From JAAFJT01 sp043772905 (GTDB taxonomy: Bacteria > Bacteroidota > Bacteroidia > Chitinophagales > Saprospiraceae): a stretch of DNA of 64,000 nt. The translations under genes were made by a program, and so were the position numbers. The notes beneath the pieces are model-generated. The model did no database searches. It was given only the letters and a program-made list of their open reading frames with translations, and was not told the origin of the DNA. Below are positions 1 through 8,232 of this stretch, in pieces; positions within the stretch are counted from its first letter, which is position 1, and each line of letters opens with the position of its first letter. The stretch lies in the NCBI GenBank assembly GCA_043772905.1, contig JAYVFS010000162.1, positions 1 to 64,000 of the forward strand, written 5' to 3'.

Positions 1-142
1 GTCAATGAACTAACTATTTTTTTTCGATTACGAAACCTTTTTAAGCCTTTTTCGGGCACTTTACATGTACTATTTTATAATGCAAAAGTTGAGTTTAAAG
101 TTGTAAATCTATTATTTCTTTTGAAAAAAAAAGAGTAAACGG

Positions 143-173
143 TTGTTCCCTTTTGGGGAACAGACTATATTTG
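143..173 (+). promoter_or_regulatory. Promoter and operator of the higBA pair
   Basis: A TTG at 143-145 lies 20 bases ahead of TATATTTG at 166-173, which matches the Bacteroidota -33/-7 promoter pattern (TTG, then TAnnTTTG). Between them sits a perfect palindrome, GTTCCC (145-150) and GGGAAC (156-161). A palindrome between the promoter elements is where a HigA-type antitoxin would be expected to repress its own operon. The operator role is inferred from position. Confidence 0.55.
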
Positions 174-251
174 CATGAACGATAATTATTAGACATAAAA
201 CTAAAAAAGTGAATACCCAATTTTAAAGAAATCATCTAAAACAAGTTTTAT

Positions 252-563
252 ATGCGGATTATCGCTGAAAAAACGCTTAAAATATATTGGGAAAAAGAGT
301 CCTTAGCACAACCGTCGCTTGTTGCATGGCTTAAAAACCTAAAAGAAGCAACATTTCAAAATCATAATCAATTGAAGGAGCAATTTAAAAATGCTTCAAT
401 TATTGATGACCAAAGAGTGGTTTTCAATATTCATGGTAATAAATATCGACTGATTGTTGATTTTGATTACGCCTTTCAACTTGTTTTTATTATTTGGGTT
501 GGCACACATAAAGAATATGACAAAATTAATGTTAGAACCATTGACTATAAAAAGCCTGATTAA
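252..563 (+). CDS. higB: HigB-type toxin, RelE-fold mRNA interferase
   Basis: A 103-residue protein with the pattern of the HigB toxin family: a central VVFNIHGNKYRLIVDFDY stretch followed by GTHKEYDKI near the C-terminus. The family cleaves mRNA at the ribosome. The length fits the family, and this is the first gene of a two-gene operon with the toxin ahead of the antitoxin, the usual higBA order. The antitoxin gene overlaps its 3' end by 47 bases if the chosen antitoxin start is right. Toxin-antitoxin pairs often sit on plasmids and help keep them, which fits the replication module found later in the window. The family call is strong; activity is untested. Confidence 0.88.
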   Translation: MRIIAEKTLKIYWEKESLAQPSLVAWLKNLKEATFQNHNQLKEQFKNASIIDDQRVVFNIHGNKYRLIVDFDYAFQLVFIIWVGTHKEYDKINVRTIDYKKPD

Positions 564-906
564 AACCGAAGCGGAATACGAACAGGCTCTTGAATGGACT
601 TATCAAACGATGAAGTCTCGTCCTGTTAAAGGTACGCCACAAGGTGATGCTTATGAATTGATGATTTTGCTCATTGAAGATTACGAAGAGCGGCATTATC
701 CTGTGCCACCTTTACATCCTATCGAAGCCATTAAATTTTATTTAGATCAAAAAGGCTTGAATGAATCGGAATTGAATACCATTTTTGGCTCACGGAGTCG
801 AAAATCGGAAATTTTAAGCGGGAAACGAAAGCTAAGCCTTAATATGATTCGACAACTCCATGAAAAATTAGGCATTCCTACCAATACCTTAATCATGGCT
901 TATTAG
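517..906 (+). CDS. higA: HigA-type antitoxin, HTH DNA-binding
   Basis: About 129 residues. The C-terminal half holds a helix-turn-helix of the HigA (COG5499-like) type: PIEAIKFYLDQKGLNESEL, then GSRSRKSEILSGKRKLSL and a final LHEKLGIPTNTLI. The N-terminal half (IKTEAEYEQALEW) is the toxin-binding part typical of the family. The open frame runs back to 454, but that extension would lie entirely inside the toxin gene and has no family resemblance. The ATG at 517 or the one at 529 is more likely. The protein should neutralise HigB and repress the shared promoter. Confidence 0.85.
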   Translation: MTKLMLEPLTIKSLIKTEAEYEQALEWTYQTMKSRPVKGTPQGDAYELMILLIEDYEERHYPVPPLHPIEAIKFYLDQKGLNESELNTIFGSRSRKSEILSGKRKLSLNMIRQLHEKLGIPTNTLIMAY

Positions 907-923
907 GTATTCCACAAATAAAC

Positions 924-1808
924 TCAAATCAACGGACGCAATTTCCTTATAGATTTCTTAGACAACATCGTATAAAACGTTTCTGTAACGGCTGAACTGC
1001 CGTGATCTTCCAAAAATTTCTTTTGTTCTGCGCTCAAACCTTTGGGCGTTGCTTCTATGGAATTAGGATATGGATTGGCAGGCGTGCGGTCTAAGGGTGA
1101 ACAAAACTCCACTGACAACACCTTATCGTAGCCAATTTCTCGCAGCGTTTTGATGACTTTTCGCCAATTAATTGTACCCATGCCCGGTGCCATGCGGTTG
1201 TTGTCCGCTACGTGAAAACCGACAAGGCGACCTTTGGCACGACGAATCGCGGCATACATATCGTCTTCTTCAATATTCATGTGAAACGTATCCAAACACA
1301 CGCCGCAATTGGGTCCAACGGCTTCCGCTAAGGCTAAGGCTTGGTCTCCTCGATTGATAAAATAGGTTTCAAAGCGGTTTATGGGTTCAATACCGATTAA
1401 TATGCCCATACTTTCGGCATAATCATATATTTCTTTCAGGCTTTCTACAGCCCATTCCCATTCTTCATCGGGGCGACCATCGGGGATTATTTTGCCCACC
1501 GTAGCAGGTACAACTGACACCATTTGCCCATCTAATTCTTTGACCATGCGGACAATATCTTTGACATATTGCACTGAATTCGCTCGTTGCGTTTTGTCTT
1601 TTGCCAATAGATTGCGCTCGCCCAACATTAAAGTCACAGACCCCCAACAGCCAATATTGTACTCTTTGAGTAATTTTCCGACTTTGGCAGTGTCATATTG
1701 ATCGGGTGCGCCTTGAATTTCGATTTTATCGTAGCCCAATTTGGCAATGCGTTTCACTGTTTTTTCAAGGGTTTCTGCCCGCATCCAATTGTGAATTGAA
1801 ATTTCCAT
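924..1808 (-). CDS. Sugar isomerase/epimerase, TIM-barrel (AP endonuclease 2 superfamily)
   Basis: A 294-residue xylose-isomerase-like TIM barrel. The expected metal ligands of the D-psicose/D-tagatose 3-epimerase type fold can be read in order: Glu in GIEPINRFET, Asp and His in CLDTFHMNIEE, His in GFHVADNNR, and Glu in SVEFCSPL. I chose the start at MEISIHNWM. The upstream 17 codons are encoded by a common intergenic repeat (the TTGATAGTTGATAATGG type) and do not look like protein. Members of this family act on free or oxidised sugars, including steps of 3-keto-glycoside breakdown, which would suit the Gfo/Idh, ThuA and PVC-type dehydrogenase genes nearby. The exact substrate cannot be read from sequence. 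It follows a sulfatase on the same strand with a 66-base gap and is probably co-transcribed with it. Confidence 0.8.
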   Translation of the reverse strand: MEISIHNWMRAETLEKTVKRIAKLGYDKIEIQGAPDQYDTAKVGKLLKEYNIGCWGSVTLMLGERNLLAKDKTQRANSVQYVKDIVRMVKELDGQMVSVVPATVGKIIPDGRPDEEWEWAVESLKEIYDYAESMGILIGIEPINRFETYFINRGDQALALAEAVGPNCGVCLDTFHMNIEEDDMYAAIRRAKGRLVGFHVADNNRMAPGMGTINWRKVIKTLREIGYDKVLSVEFCSPLDRTPANPYPNSIEATPKGLSAEQKKFLEDHGSSAVTETFYTMLSKKSIRKLRPLI

Positions 1809-1811
1809 AGA

Positions 1812-1858
1812 TATTTTTAATTTAATTGATAGTTGATAATGGATAGCTGATAACTGCA
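1812..1858. repeat. Short repeat of the TTGATAGTTGATAATGGATAG type
   Basis: The same AT-rich wording recurs at 12750-12855, where it forms an inverted repeat. It fills the gap between the sulfatase and the epimerase gene and reads open into the epimerase frame, which makes that gene look artificially longer. Confidence 0.5.
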
Positions 1859-1874
1859 AGAGTGGGAAATCACT

Positions 1875-3488
1875 TTATTGTATCAACCTTTTTTCTGATT
1901 TTTCATACCCAATTCTATGCGCCACAACGTACAATGAATCGCCTTTTTGCCAACTAAAAGGCTTTTGATACACCGTCCAAGTGTCCTTCCATGACTTTCG
2001 ATAGCCAATAGATGCCCCCTCAGTATTTGAAGTGATTTTGACTTTATTTTCTTTGAAACTGATGATAGGTTCAGCCGTTTTTGGCGGTGTATCTTTGCCG
2101 TTCCACCATTGTTTTACCATGTCCATTTCAGGTATGGCACCCCAATCTTTATAGTCATTCAACCATCTTTCATGAGCCGTTTTCAACTCTTTAAGCTTAT
2201 CGGCGTATTGCGGATTTTTGGCTAAATTATTCAGTTCAAAAGGGTCGGCTTGTAGGTCAAACAGTTCTTCGTCGGGCTTTGTCGGTCTGAACCAACCCAT
2301 TTGAGCGGCATTGAGTTTACCTTCATCGCGCAGTTTTAACAAATGAGGCATCAAGGGATTTTGAAGCCGATAACGGATATTTTGGTAAAAAGGCAGCTGT
2401 GGCATATAATAACGCAAATAGTTAAAACGCCCATCACTCACTGACCTAACACGGTCAACTTCTGAATCCATACGGTCGCGGGCACCATAGATGTACGGAC
2501 GTGCTTTTTTCGCTTTTTGTTCCCCTAAAAAGGCTTGTCCTTGAATGGATTTTGGAATCGGTATGCCTGCAAGCGATAATACTGAGGGGGCTAAATCTAT
2601 GAAACTGATGAGTTGACCATCGGTGGTTCCTTGTTTCAAAAAAGGGGCTTTGATGATTAACGGCACGCGCAAACCTCGGTCGTGCAATTCTCTTTTGACA
2701 TAAGGCATACCGTCGCCATGGTCGCTGTAAAAAAAGAGAATGGTATTGTCGTAGAGTCCATCAGCTTTGAGTTGTGCAATAATGTCACCCACTTCTTTGT
2801 CCATAATCATCACATTGGTCAAAAAACGGGCGATAACATGGCGACTGATGCTGTCATCAGGATAATAGGGCGGCACTTCTACATCTTTTGGATTGACCAA
2901 CAACGGTTCTTTATCTCTTGCCCATACTTGCGATTCATGTGTCGTCATTATGTTAAAAATAGCGAAAAAGGGCTGGTTTTTATCTTTTCTATTACGCCAG
3001 TGGGCTTTTTTGCCGCTTTCGTCCCAAGCGGTAACGGGTGCTTCAAATTGATAATCCTCCTTTGAATTATTTGTGCAGTAGTAACCCGTTTTTCTCAAAT
3101 ATTCTGAAAAACACTTAACATCGGGTGGCAAAACCGCAGAATAAGACTTAAATCCAGCTGGATAAGCATCTTTGGCAGCTGGAGACATACCCGATGTTCT
3201 CATATTTTGCCCGCCATTCGACGTTTGATAACAACCCGTAATAATGGCATTACGACATGGCGCGCAAACACCTGCTGTCGTAAATGCATTGGTGTATCGA
3301 ACGCCCTCACTTGCAAGGCGGTCTATGTTCGGTGTTTTAGCTACTTTTTCGTCGTAACAACCTAAATGTGGCGACATGTCTTCGCACACAATCCAAACAA
3401 TATTGGGCTGTTTGGGATTTGCTTTTTTTGAATAAAAACCTGTGAAAGTAACAAGACAAGCAAACAATAAGATGAGGTGTATTTTCAT
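1875..3488 (-). CDS. Secreted sulfatase (Cys-type, formylglycine-dependent)
   Basis: A 537-residue sulfatase of the alkaline-phosphatase superfamily. The N-terminus is a signal peptide (MKIHLILLFACLVTFTGFYS). The motif CAPCR at about residue 75 is the C-x-P-x-R signature whose cysteine is converted to formylglycine. The early CEDMSPHLGCY gives the first metal-binding Asp region, and FYSDHGDGMPYVKRELHDRG gives the later metal-site segment. The start is placed at 3488 because the 29 upstream codons fall inside a long inverted repeat and precede a clean signal peptide. The last 60 residues (YRKSWKDTWTVYQKPFSW) resemble a small C-terminal beta domain found on some sulfatases and hexosaminidases. 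It probably removes sulfate from a polysaccharide or glycosaminoglycan-like substrate in the periplasm. Two copies of the 11-base word lie in the gene (2016, 2579). Confidence 0.9.
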   Translation of the reverse strand: MKIHLILLFACLVTFTGFYSKKANPKQPNIVWIVCEDMSPHLGCYDEKVAKTPNIDRLASEGVRYTNAFTTAGVCAPCRNAIITGCYQTSNGGQNMRTSGMSPAAKDAYPAGFKSYSAVLPPDVKCFSEYLRKTGYYCTNNSKEDYQFEAPVTAWDESGKKAHWRNRKDKNQPFFAIFNIMTTHESQVWARDKEPLLVNPKDVEVPPYYPDDSISRHVIARFLTNVMIMDKEVGDIIAQLKADGLYDNTILFFYSDHGDGMPYVKRELHDRGLRVPLIIKAPFLKQGTTDGQLISFIDLAPSVLSLAGIPIPKSIQGQAFLGEQKAKKARPYIYGARDRMDSEVDRVRSVSDGRFNYLRYYMPQLPFYQNIRYRLQNPLMPHLLKLRDEGKLNAAQMGWFRPTKPDEELFDLQADPFELNNLAKNPQYADKLKELKTAHERWLNDYKDWGAIPEMDMVKQWWNGKDTPPKTAEPIISFKENKVKITSNTEGASIGYRKSWKDTWTVYQKPFSWQKGDSLYVVAHRIGYEKSEKRLIQ

Positions 3489-3515
3489 TATGCGTATTGG
3501 ATAATTATAAAAAAA

Positions 3516-3615
3516 CAACTGTTTAGGGCTGACACGAATTTCACAAATTACACGAATGAAATTAGAAAAACCCATTCGTGTAATTTGTGAAATTCGTGTC
3601 AGTCCTAAACAGTTG
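3516..3615. repeat. Long inverted repeat, 43-bp arms
   Basis: Arms at 3516-3558 and 3573-3615 are complementary with one mismatch and a 14-base loop. It lies between the divergent sulfatase and SGNH/dehydrogenase genes, just upstream of the sulfatase signal peptide. It could act as a boundary hairpin or be a non-autonomous palindromic repeat. Nothing inside it codes. Confidence 0.85.
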
Positions 3616-3784
3616 CGAAATTATTGATTATTGAGTCATAGGCGACATAATCCGATAAAAATGATTTAAATTTTAATCTTTACGGAATTTTTCGACCAAC
3701 ATTTTACTCCCCTCCGTATTTTATACTGTTCTTTTCTTTAATTGACCAAATAAGCTATAAAATTGCATTTTAAAAAATAACAAA

Positions 3785-6700
3785 ATGATGACCAAAAAGA
3801 ACGGACTGATTATAGGTTTAATGCTGGTGATAATTATGGCATTTTTGCCTTCATCTTCTAAGAAAATTCAATTATCAAAAGGGGCGCATATCTCTTTGAT
3901 AGGGGGCAATTTAGGCTCACGTATGTTGAATTATGGTGTTTTTGATACCGAAATACAACTGCGTTTTCCAGAACACAACGTAACGATTCGCAATATGTGC
4001 GATGGCGGTGACACGCCAGGGTTTAGACCTCATTCTGCCCGAAATGACCCGTGGGCGTTTCCGGGTGCTGAAAAATTTCAAACAGAATATGCTAAAAACT
4101 CCGATAGCCGAGGCTCTTTTCCTAAGCCCGATGAGTGGCTTTCCAATCTGAAAACCGATGTCCTTTTGGCATTTTTCGGTTACTCTGAATCCTTTGCAGG
4201 AGAAGCGGGTTTAGACAATTTCAAAGCTGAATTGAGTGCTTTTGTGCAGCATACTTTGGCGCAAAAATACAATGGCGTTGCACCCCCTCAGTTAGCGTTG
4301 GTGTCACCGATTGCTTTTCAAAATTTGTCGGATAAATACGATTTGCCCAATGGCATTAATGAAAATAAAAATCTCGAACTTTATACAAAAGCGATACAAG
4401 CCGTTGCTAATCAATACGATGTGATTTTTTTAGACGTTTTCCACCCGACTAAAAAATGGTTTGAAGCAGGCGAACAATTGACCATTGATGGTTGCCAACT
4501 CAATACTGAGGGGTATCAAAAATTTGCCACTTTATTGGTCGAGGAGCTTTTTGAAAACAACGGAATTCAAAACGAAAACAATAGAAAAGCCATTAAAGAA
4601 GCCGTTTTAGAAAAAGATTGGTTTTGGCACAATGACTATAAAGTTCCCAACGGTGTCCACGTTTATGGTCGTCGTTACAAACCTTTTGGACCCGATAATT
4701 ATCCCGATGAAATAATTAAAAATCGCCAAATGACGGCTATCCGAGATACCCTTGTGTGGCGTGTTTCCAATAATTTACCCTACGATTTAGCGGCTGCCGA
4801 TGCCAAAACGCACGTTTTAAAGCCTGTTGAGACCAATGCAAAACTCATTGGTGAAAACTCACCTTATTTATATGGTGAAGATGCTTTGAAAAAATTTACC
4901 ATGGCACCAGGCTTCAAAATTGACTTGTTCGCTTCTGAAAAAGAATTTCCAGAATTAGCCAATCCAAGTCAAATGGCTTTTGATAACAAAGGCAGATTGT
5001 GGGTCGCTGTTATGCCTACCTATCCGCATTATCGTCCAGGCGATGCTAAACCCAACGACAAACTCATCATTTTGGAAGATACCGACAATGATTTTAAAGC
5101 CGATAAATTAACCGTTTTTGCCGATCATTTGCACATTCCTGCAGGTTTTGAATTTGCGCCCGAAGGCGTTTATATATCGCAAGGCACGAATCTGAAACTT
5201 TATACCGACACCGATGGCGACGACAAAGCGGACAAAGTAGAGATCATTTTAAGCGGTTTTGACGACCACGATACCCACCATGTTATCAGTGCTTTTTGTG
5301 CCGATCCGTCGGGTGCCTTCTACATGGGCGAAGGTGTTTTTCTGCATACCAGCGTCGAAACACCTTATAGAACGGTGCGTGGCACAAACGGCGGTTTCAT
5401 GCGTTACAATCCCAATCAAAAAAAATTGGATAAAATCGCTCAATTGCCCATTCCTAATCCGTGGGGTACTGCCTTCGACGAATGGGGTCAGCCCTTTTTC
5501 TTAGCGACTTCGGGTCCCGATGCTTATTGGATGACACCCGGCACTGTCAAACCTGTTTATGGCTACTCTTCGCCCACAGGGAAATCCATTATTGAGGAAA
5601 AACAACGTGTACGCCCGACTTCTGGCTTGGAAATGATGTACAGCCGCCACTTTCCCGACGAAGTGCAAGGCGATTTGATGCTCAATAACACCATTGGTTT
5701 TTTAGGGATGAAAATGCACCAAGTCATCAACGACGGCACAGGTTTTAAGACCAAACACCGCATGGATTTGGTGCAAAGTACCGACCCAAATTTCCGCCCT
5801 GTCGATATGGAAATTGCCCCCGATGGCTCACTCTACCTTGCCGATTGGCACAATACCTTGGTGGGTCACATGCAGCACAATGCGCGCGACCCGCTTCGTG
5901 ACCACGTGCATGGGCGCATTTACCGCATCTCCTACCCTACTCGTCCGTTGGTAAAACCCGCAAAAATAGATGGTGCAAGTATTGAAGAATTATTGGATAA
6001 TTTGAAACTACCTGAATACCGCAGCCGCTATCGAACAAGGAGGGAATTGCGTGGACGTGATAAAAATGAAGTCTTTAATAAACTCCAAATGTGGTTAAAA
6101 AAGCTTGATAAAAAAGATTTGAAGTACGAGCATCACCAATTGGAAGGGCTTTGGGTCAGTTGGGGTATCAATAAAATTGATGAAAATTTGTTGCATACAT
6201 TACTCAAATCTAAAGATGAAAGAGTGCGTGCCGCAGCGATTGAAGTCGTGCGTTTTAATACAGATAAAATTAAAGACGCAACAGATATGATTGTCCAAGC
6301 CGCCAATGATAAAAGTGGTCGTGTGCGTATGGAATCTTTAGTGGGGAGTACATGGTTAGACAAATCTGTCCTTCAAAAAGTGCTTAAAAACATCGAAAAA
6401 CTGCCAATGGACGACCATTTGCGCATCATTTACAATTATCTGAAACAACCGCCGCAAGACATAAAAGACTCAAATCAAGCACAACCACTTGATAAAAAAA
6501 GCAGTTTGTATGTCAAAGGTTTAGAAATTTATAATCGGGAAGGTTATTGCGTCACCTGTCATCAAGCCGATGGCAAAGGTCTTGAAGACTCTGGTTTCCC
6601 CCCGCTTGAAAAAAGCAAATGGGTTTCAGGTAGCCCTGATAGATTGATAAAAGTGATTTTACACGGACTGTATGGACCGATTGAAGTCAACGGCAAAAAA

Positions 6701-6910
6701 TACCCAGGCAATGTCCCAATGACGCCTTACAGTACTATGTTGAGTGATGAAGAAGTGGCGGCGGTGTCGAATTTTGTTAGAAATTCCTTTGGAAATTCGT
6801 CTAATTTCATCATTACAACTGAAAAAGTAAAAGCTGTTCGGGAAGAAACTAAAAAGCAAAAAGGCTTTTATACGCCTCAGGAATTGTTGAAATTGCATCC
6901 ACATGAGTAG
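3785..6910 (+). CDS. Secreted SGNH-hydrolase / PVC-type dehydrogenase / cytochrome c fusion
   Basis: A 1041-residue exported protein. Residues 1-25 are a hydrophobic signal segment. About 30-260 is an SGNH/GDSL-like domain (SLIGGNLGSRM; DVLLAFFGYSESF), but the usual Asp-x-x-His block reads DGCQLNTEGY, with Gln in the catalytic His position, so this domain may be inactive. About 370-730 is the beta-propeller of PVC-type membrane-bound dehydrogenases (GFKIDLFASEKEFPELANPS, then many DTDGDDKADK-like calcium-type loops). About 760-880 is HEAT-like. A class I cytochrome c domain follows, with CVTCH haem attachment at about residue 922 and a later Met-containing NVPMTPYS segment. The family, abundant in Planctomycetes and Bacteroidota, is thought to oxidise sugars and pass electrons to the cytochrome. 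ThuA follows 42 bases downstream. The 11-base word occurs at 4503, with a near copy at 4284. Confidence 0.85.
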   Translation: MMTKKNGLIIGLMLVIIMAFLPSSSKKIQLSKGAHISLIGGNLGSRMLNYGVFDTEIQLRFPEHNVTIRNMCDGGDTPGFRPHSARNDPWAFPGAEKFQTEYAKNSDSRGSFPKPDEWLSNLKTDVLLAFFGYSESFAGEAGLDNFKAELSAFVQHTLAQKYNGVAPPQLALVSPIAFQNLSDKYDLPNGINENKNLELYTKAIQAVANQYDVIFLDVFHPTKKWFEAGEQLTIDGCQLNTEGYQKFATLLVEELFENNGIQNENNRKAIKEAVLEKDWFWHNDYKVPNGVHVYGRRYKPFGPDNYPDEIIKNRQMTAIRDTLVWRVSNNLPYDLAAADAKTHVLKPVETNAKLIGENSPYLYGEDALKKFTMAPGFKIDLFASEKEFPELANPSQMAFDNKGRLWVAVMPTYPHYRPGDAKPNDKLIILEDTDNDFKADKLTVFADHLHIPAGFEFAPEGVYISQGTNLKLYTDTDGDDKADKVEIILSGFDDHDTHHVISAFCADPSGAFYMGEGVFLHTSVETPYRTVRGTNGGFMRYNPNQKKLDKIAQLPIPNPWGTAFDEWGQPFFLATSGPDAYWMTPGTVKPVYGYSSPTGKSIIEEKQRVRPTSGLEMMYSRHFPDEVQGDLMLNNTIGFLGMKMHQVINDGTGFKTKHRMDLVQSTDPNFRPVDMEIAPDGSLYLADWHNTLVGHMQHNARDPLRDHVHGRIYRISYPTRPLVKPAKIDGASIEELLDNLKLPEYRSRYRTRRELRGRDKNEVFNKLQMWLKKLDKKDLKYEHHQLEGLWVSWGINKIDENLLHTLLKSKDERVRAAAIEVVRFNTDKIKDATDMIVQAANDKSGRVRMESLVGSTWLDKSVLQKVLKNIEKLPMDDHLRIIYNYLKQPPQDIKDSNQAQPLDKKSSLYVKGLEIYNREGYCVTCHQADGKGLEDSGFPPLEKSKWVSGSPDRLIKVILHGLYGPIEVNGKKYPGNVPMTPYSTMLSDEEVAAVSNFVRNSFGNSSNFIITTEKVKAVREETKKQKGFYTPQELLKLHPHE

Positions 6911-6918
6911 TAAATGAC

Positions 6919-6929
6919 CCCCTCAGTAT
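6919..6929 (-). repeat. 11-base word, intergenic copy
   Basis: CCCCTCAGTAT, nine bases after the stop of the SGNH/dehydrogenase gene and before thuA-like. See the dispersed-word finding. Confidence 0.9.
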
Positions 6930-6952
6930 TTTTTTAAAAAAATTAATTCTCA

Positions 6953-7918
6953 ATGAAAAATCTAATCAAACTAAGCTTTTTACTCGTTTTTACAGCCTCT
7001 TGTTTTTCCGCAACAAGAGAGCAAACCAAGAAAAAACCGCACATCGTTTTTGTCATAGGTGATGAAGAATACCGTTCCGAAGAAAGTATGCCGATGTTGG
7101 GTCAAATATTGCATCGAGAATTGGGTGCAAAAATCAGTTTATGCTATCCGTTGGACAGTGCAGGCAATATCAACCCCAATATCACCAACAATATCGTCGG
7201 TTTGGAAGCCTTGAAAACAGCCGATTTGATGGTCGTTTTCACAAGATGGCGTGAACTACCCAAGCACCAAGCCAAAATGATAACAGACTATGCCGAAACA
7301 GGAAAACCCATCGTCGGTTTCCGAACGGCAACGCATACATTTAAGTACAACAAAGATATCTCAATGTTTTACCTCAATGACGAATGGCCCACCAAAGTCT
7401 ATGGGCAACAATGGATTACACATCACGGACATTTTGAAGATGGCAATAAACCACTCACTTCTGTCTATCTAAAAGATGACACCGATACCCCTATTTTGAA
7501 TGGCATTCAACCTTTTCAAGCCTATTCATGGCTCTATCATGTGGACGGCGGCAAATGGAAACTCAATGGCGATTGCAAGCCGTTTTTAGAAGGAAAAGCG
7601 TTAATATCCAATCATGAAAAAGCTGGAAAATTAGACGAATACCCTCTGACAAATCCTGTGGCTTGGACAAAAACATATACCACGCAAAGCGGTAAATCTG
7701 CTCGTGTATTTTTCACAACTTTGGGTCATCCTTATGATTTCAAAGACGTTTCAATGCGTAAATTGGCACTCAATGGCATTTATTGGGCATTGGGATATGA
7801 AAATAAAATTCCTAAATCGGGCGTAAATGCCGATTTTGTTGACCCATACAATCCTAATAATTCAGGATTTGGAAAACGGTTTAAACAAGGCATGAAACCG
7901 ATTAAGATCGGGAAATAG
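6953..7918 (+). CDS. ThuA-domain protein, secreted
   Basis: A 321-residue protein with a short signal peptide or lipoprotein signal (MKNLIKLSFLLVFTASCFS; Cys at 17) followed by a ThuA-like glutamine-amidotransferase-fold domain: HIVFVIGDEEYRSEESMP, ADLMVVFTRWRELP, GKPIVGFRTATHTF and VFFTTLGHPYDF. ThuA-type proteins take part in metabolism of 3-keto sugars with Gfo/Idh-family partners. It lies 42 bases after the dehydrogenase-cytochrome fusion on the same strand and is probably in its operon. The catalytic role of ThuA domains is not settled in general, so the precise reaction is left open. Confidence 0.85.
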   Translation: MKNLIKLSFLLVFTASCFSATREQTKKKPHIVFVIGDEEYRSEESMPMLGQILHRELGAKISLCYPLDSAGNINPNITNNIVGLEALKTADLMVVFTRWRELPKHQAKMITDYAETGKPIVGFRTATHTFKYNKDISMFYLNDEWPTKVYGQQWITHHGHFEDGNKPLTSVYLKDDTDTPILNGIQPFQAYSWLYHVDGGKWKLNGDCKPFLEGKALISNHEKAGKLDEYPLTNPVAWTKTYTTQSGKSARVFFTTLGHPYDFKDVSMRKLALNGIYWALGYENKIPKSGVNADFVDPYNPNNSGFGKRFKQGMKPIKIGK

Positions 7919-7919
7919 G

Positions 7920-8081
7920 CTTGTTTCTCATATAGAGGCTATTTATATCAATGCGTTGGATGAAGCGACTGAAGGAATAAACACAAACCTTTTTCACCAA
8001 ACGGAACAGATAGCCAAACCGATTATTGTAAAATTAATAAACCATAAATACAGTAAAACAGAGCTTTTTGACCTTATCTGA
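7920..8081 (+). pseudogene. Possible short gene remnant
   Basis: The 314-base gap 7919-8232 holds a 53-codon open stretch in frame from 7920 to a TGA at 8081 (reading VSHIEAIYINALDEATEG) with no ATG near its beginning. It is protein-like in composition but I do not recognise it. The rest of the gap, to 8232, shows no gene or clear signal. It may be the tail of a lost gene. Confidence 0.25.
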
Positions 8082-8232
8082 GTCGCTCATTTCTTACTTT
8101 TTTGCCTAAAAAGTAAAGCGGCTGATGGGCGAATTGCAGCATAAGTTTTTTGCCAATGAATATAGCAGCGAGTATGAGTGTATAAGTGAATGTAGCAGTC
8201 ATAATCTTTTGTTTTTTAATTTGATAAAACAA

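Noticed and set aside
454..516. N-terminal extension of the antitoxin
   Set aside because: It lies wholly inside the toxin gene and reads as a hydrophobic shadow of that gene.
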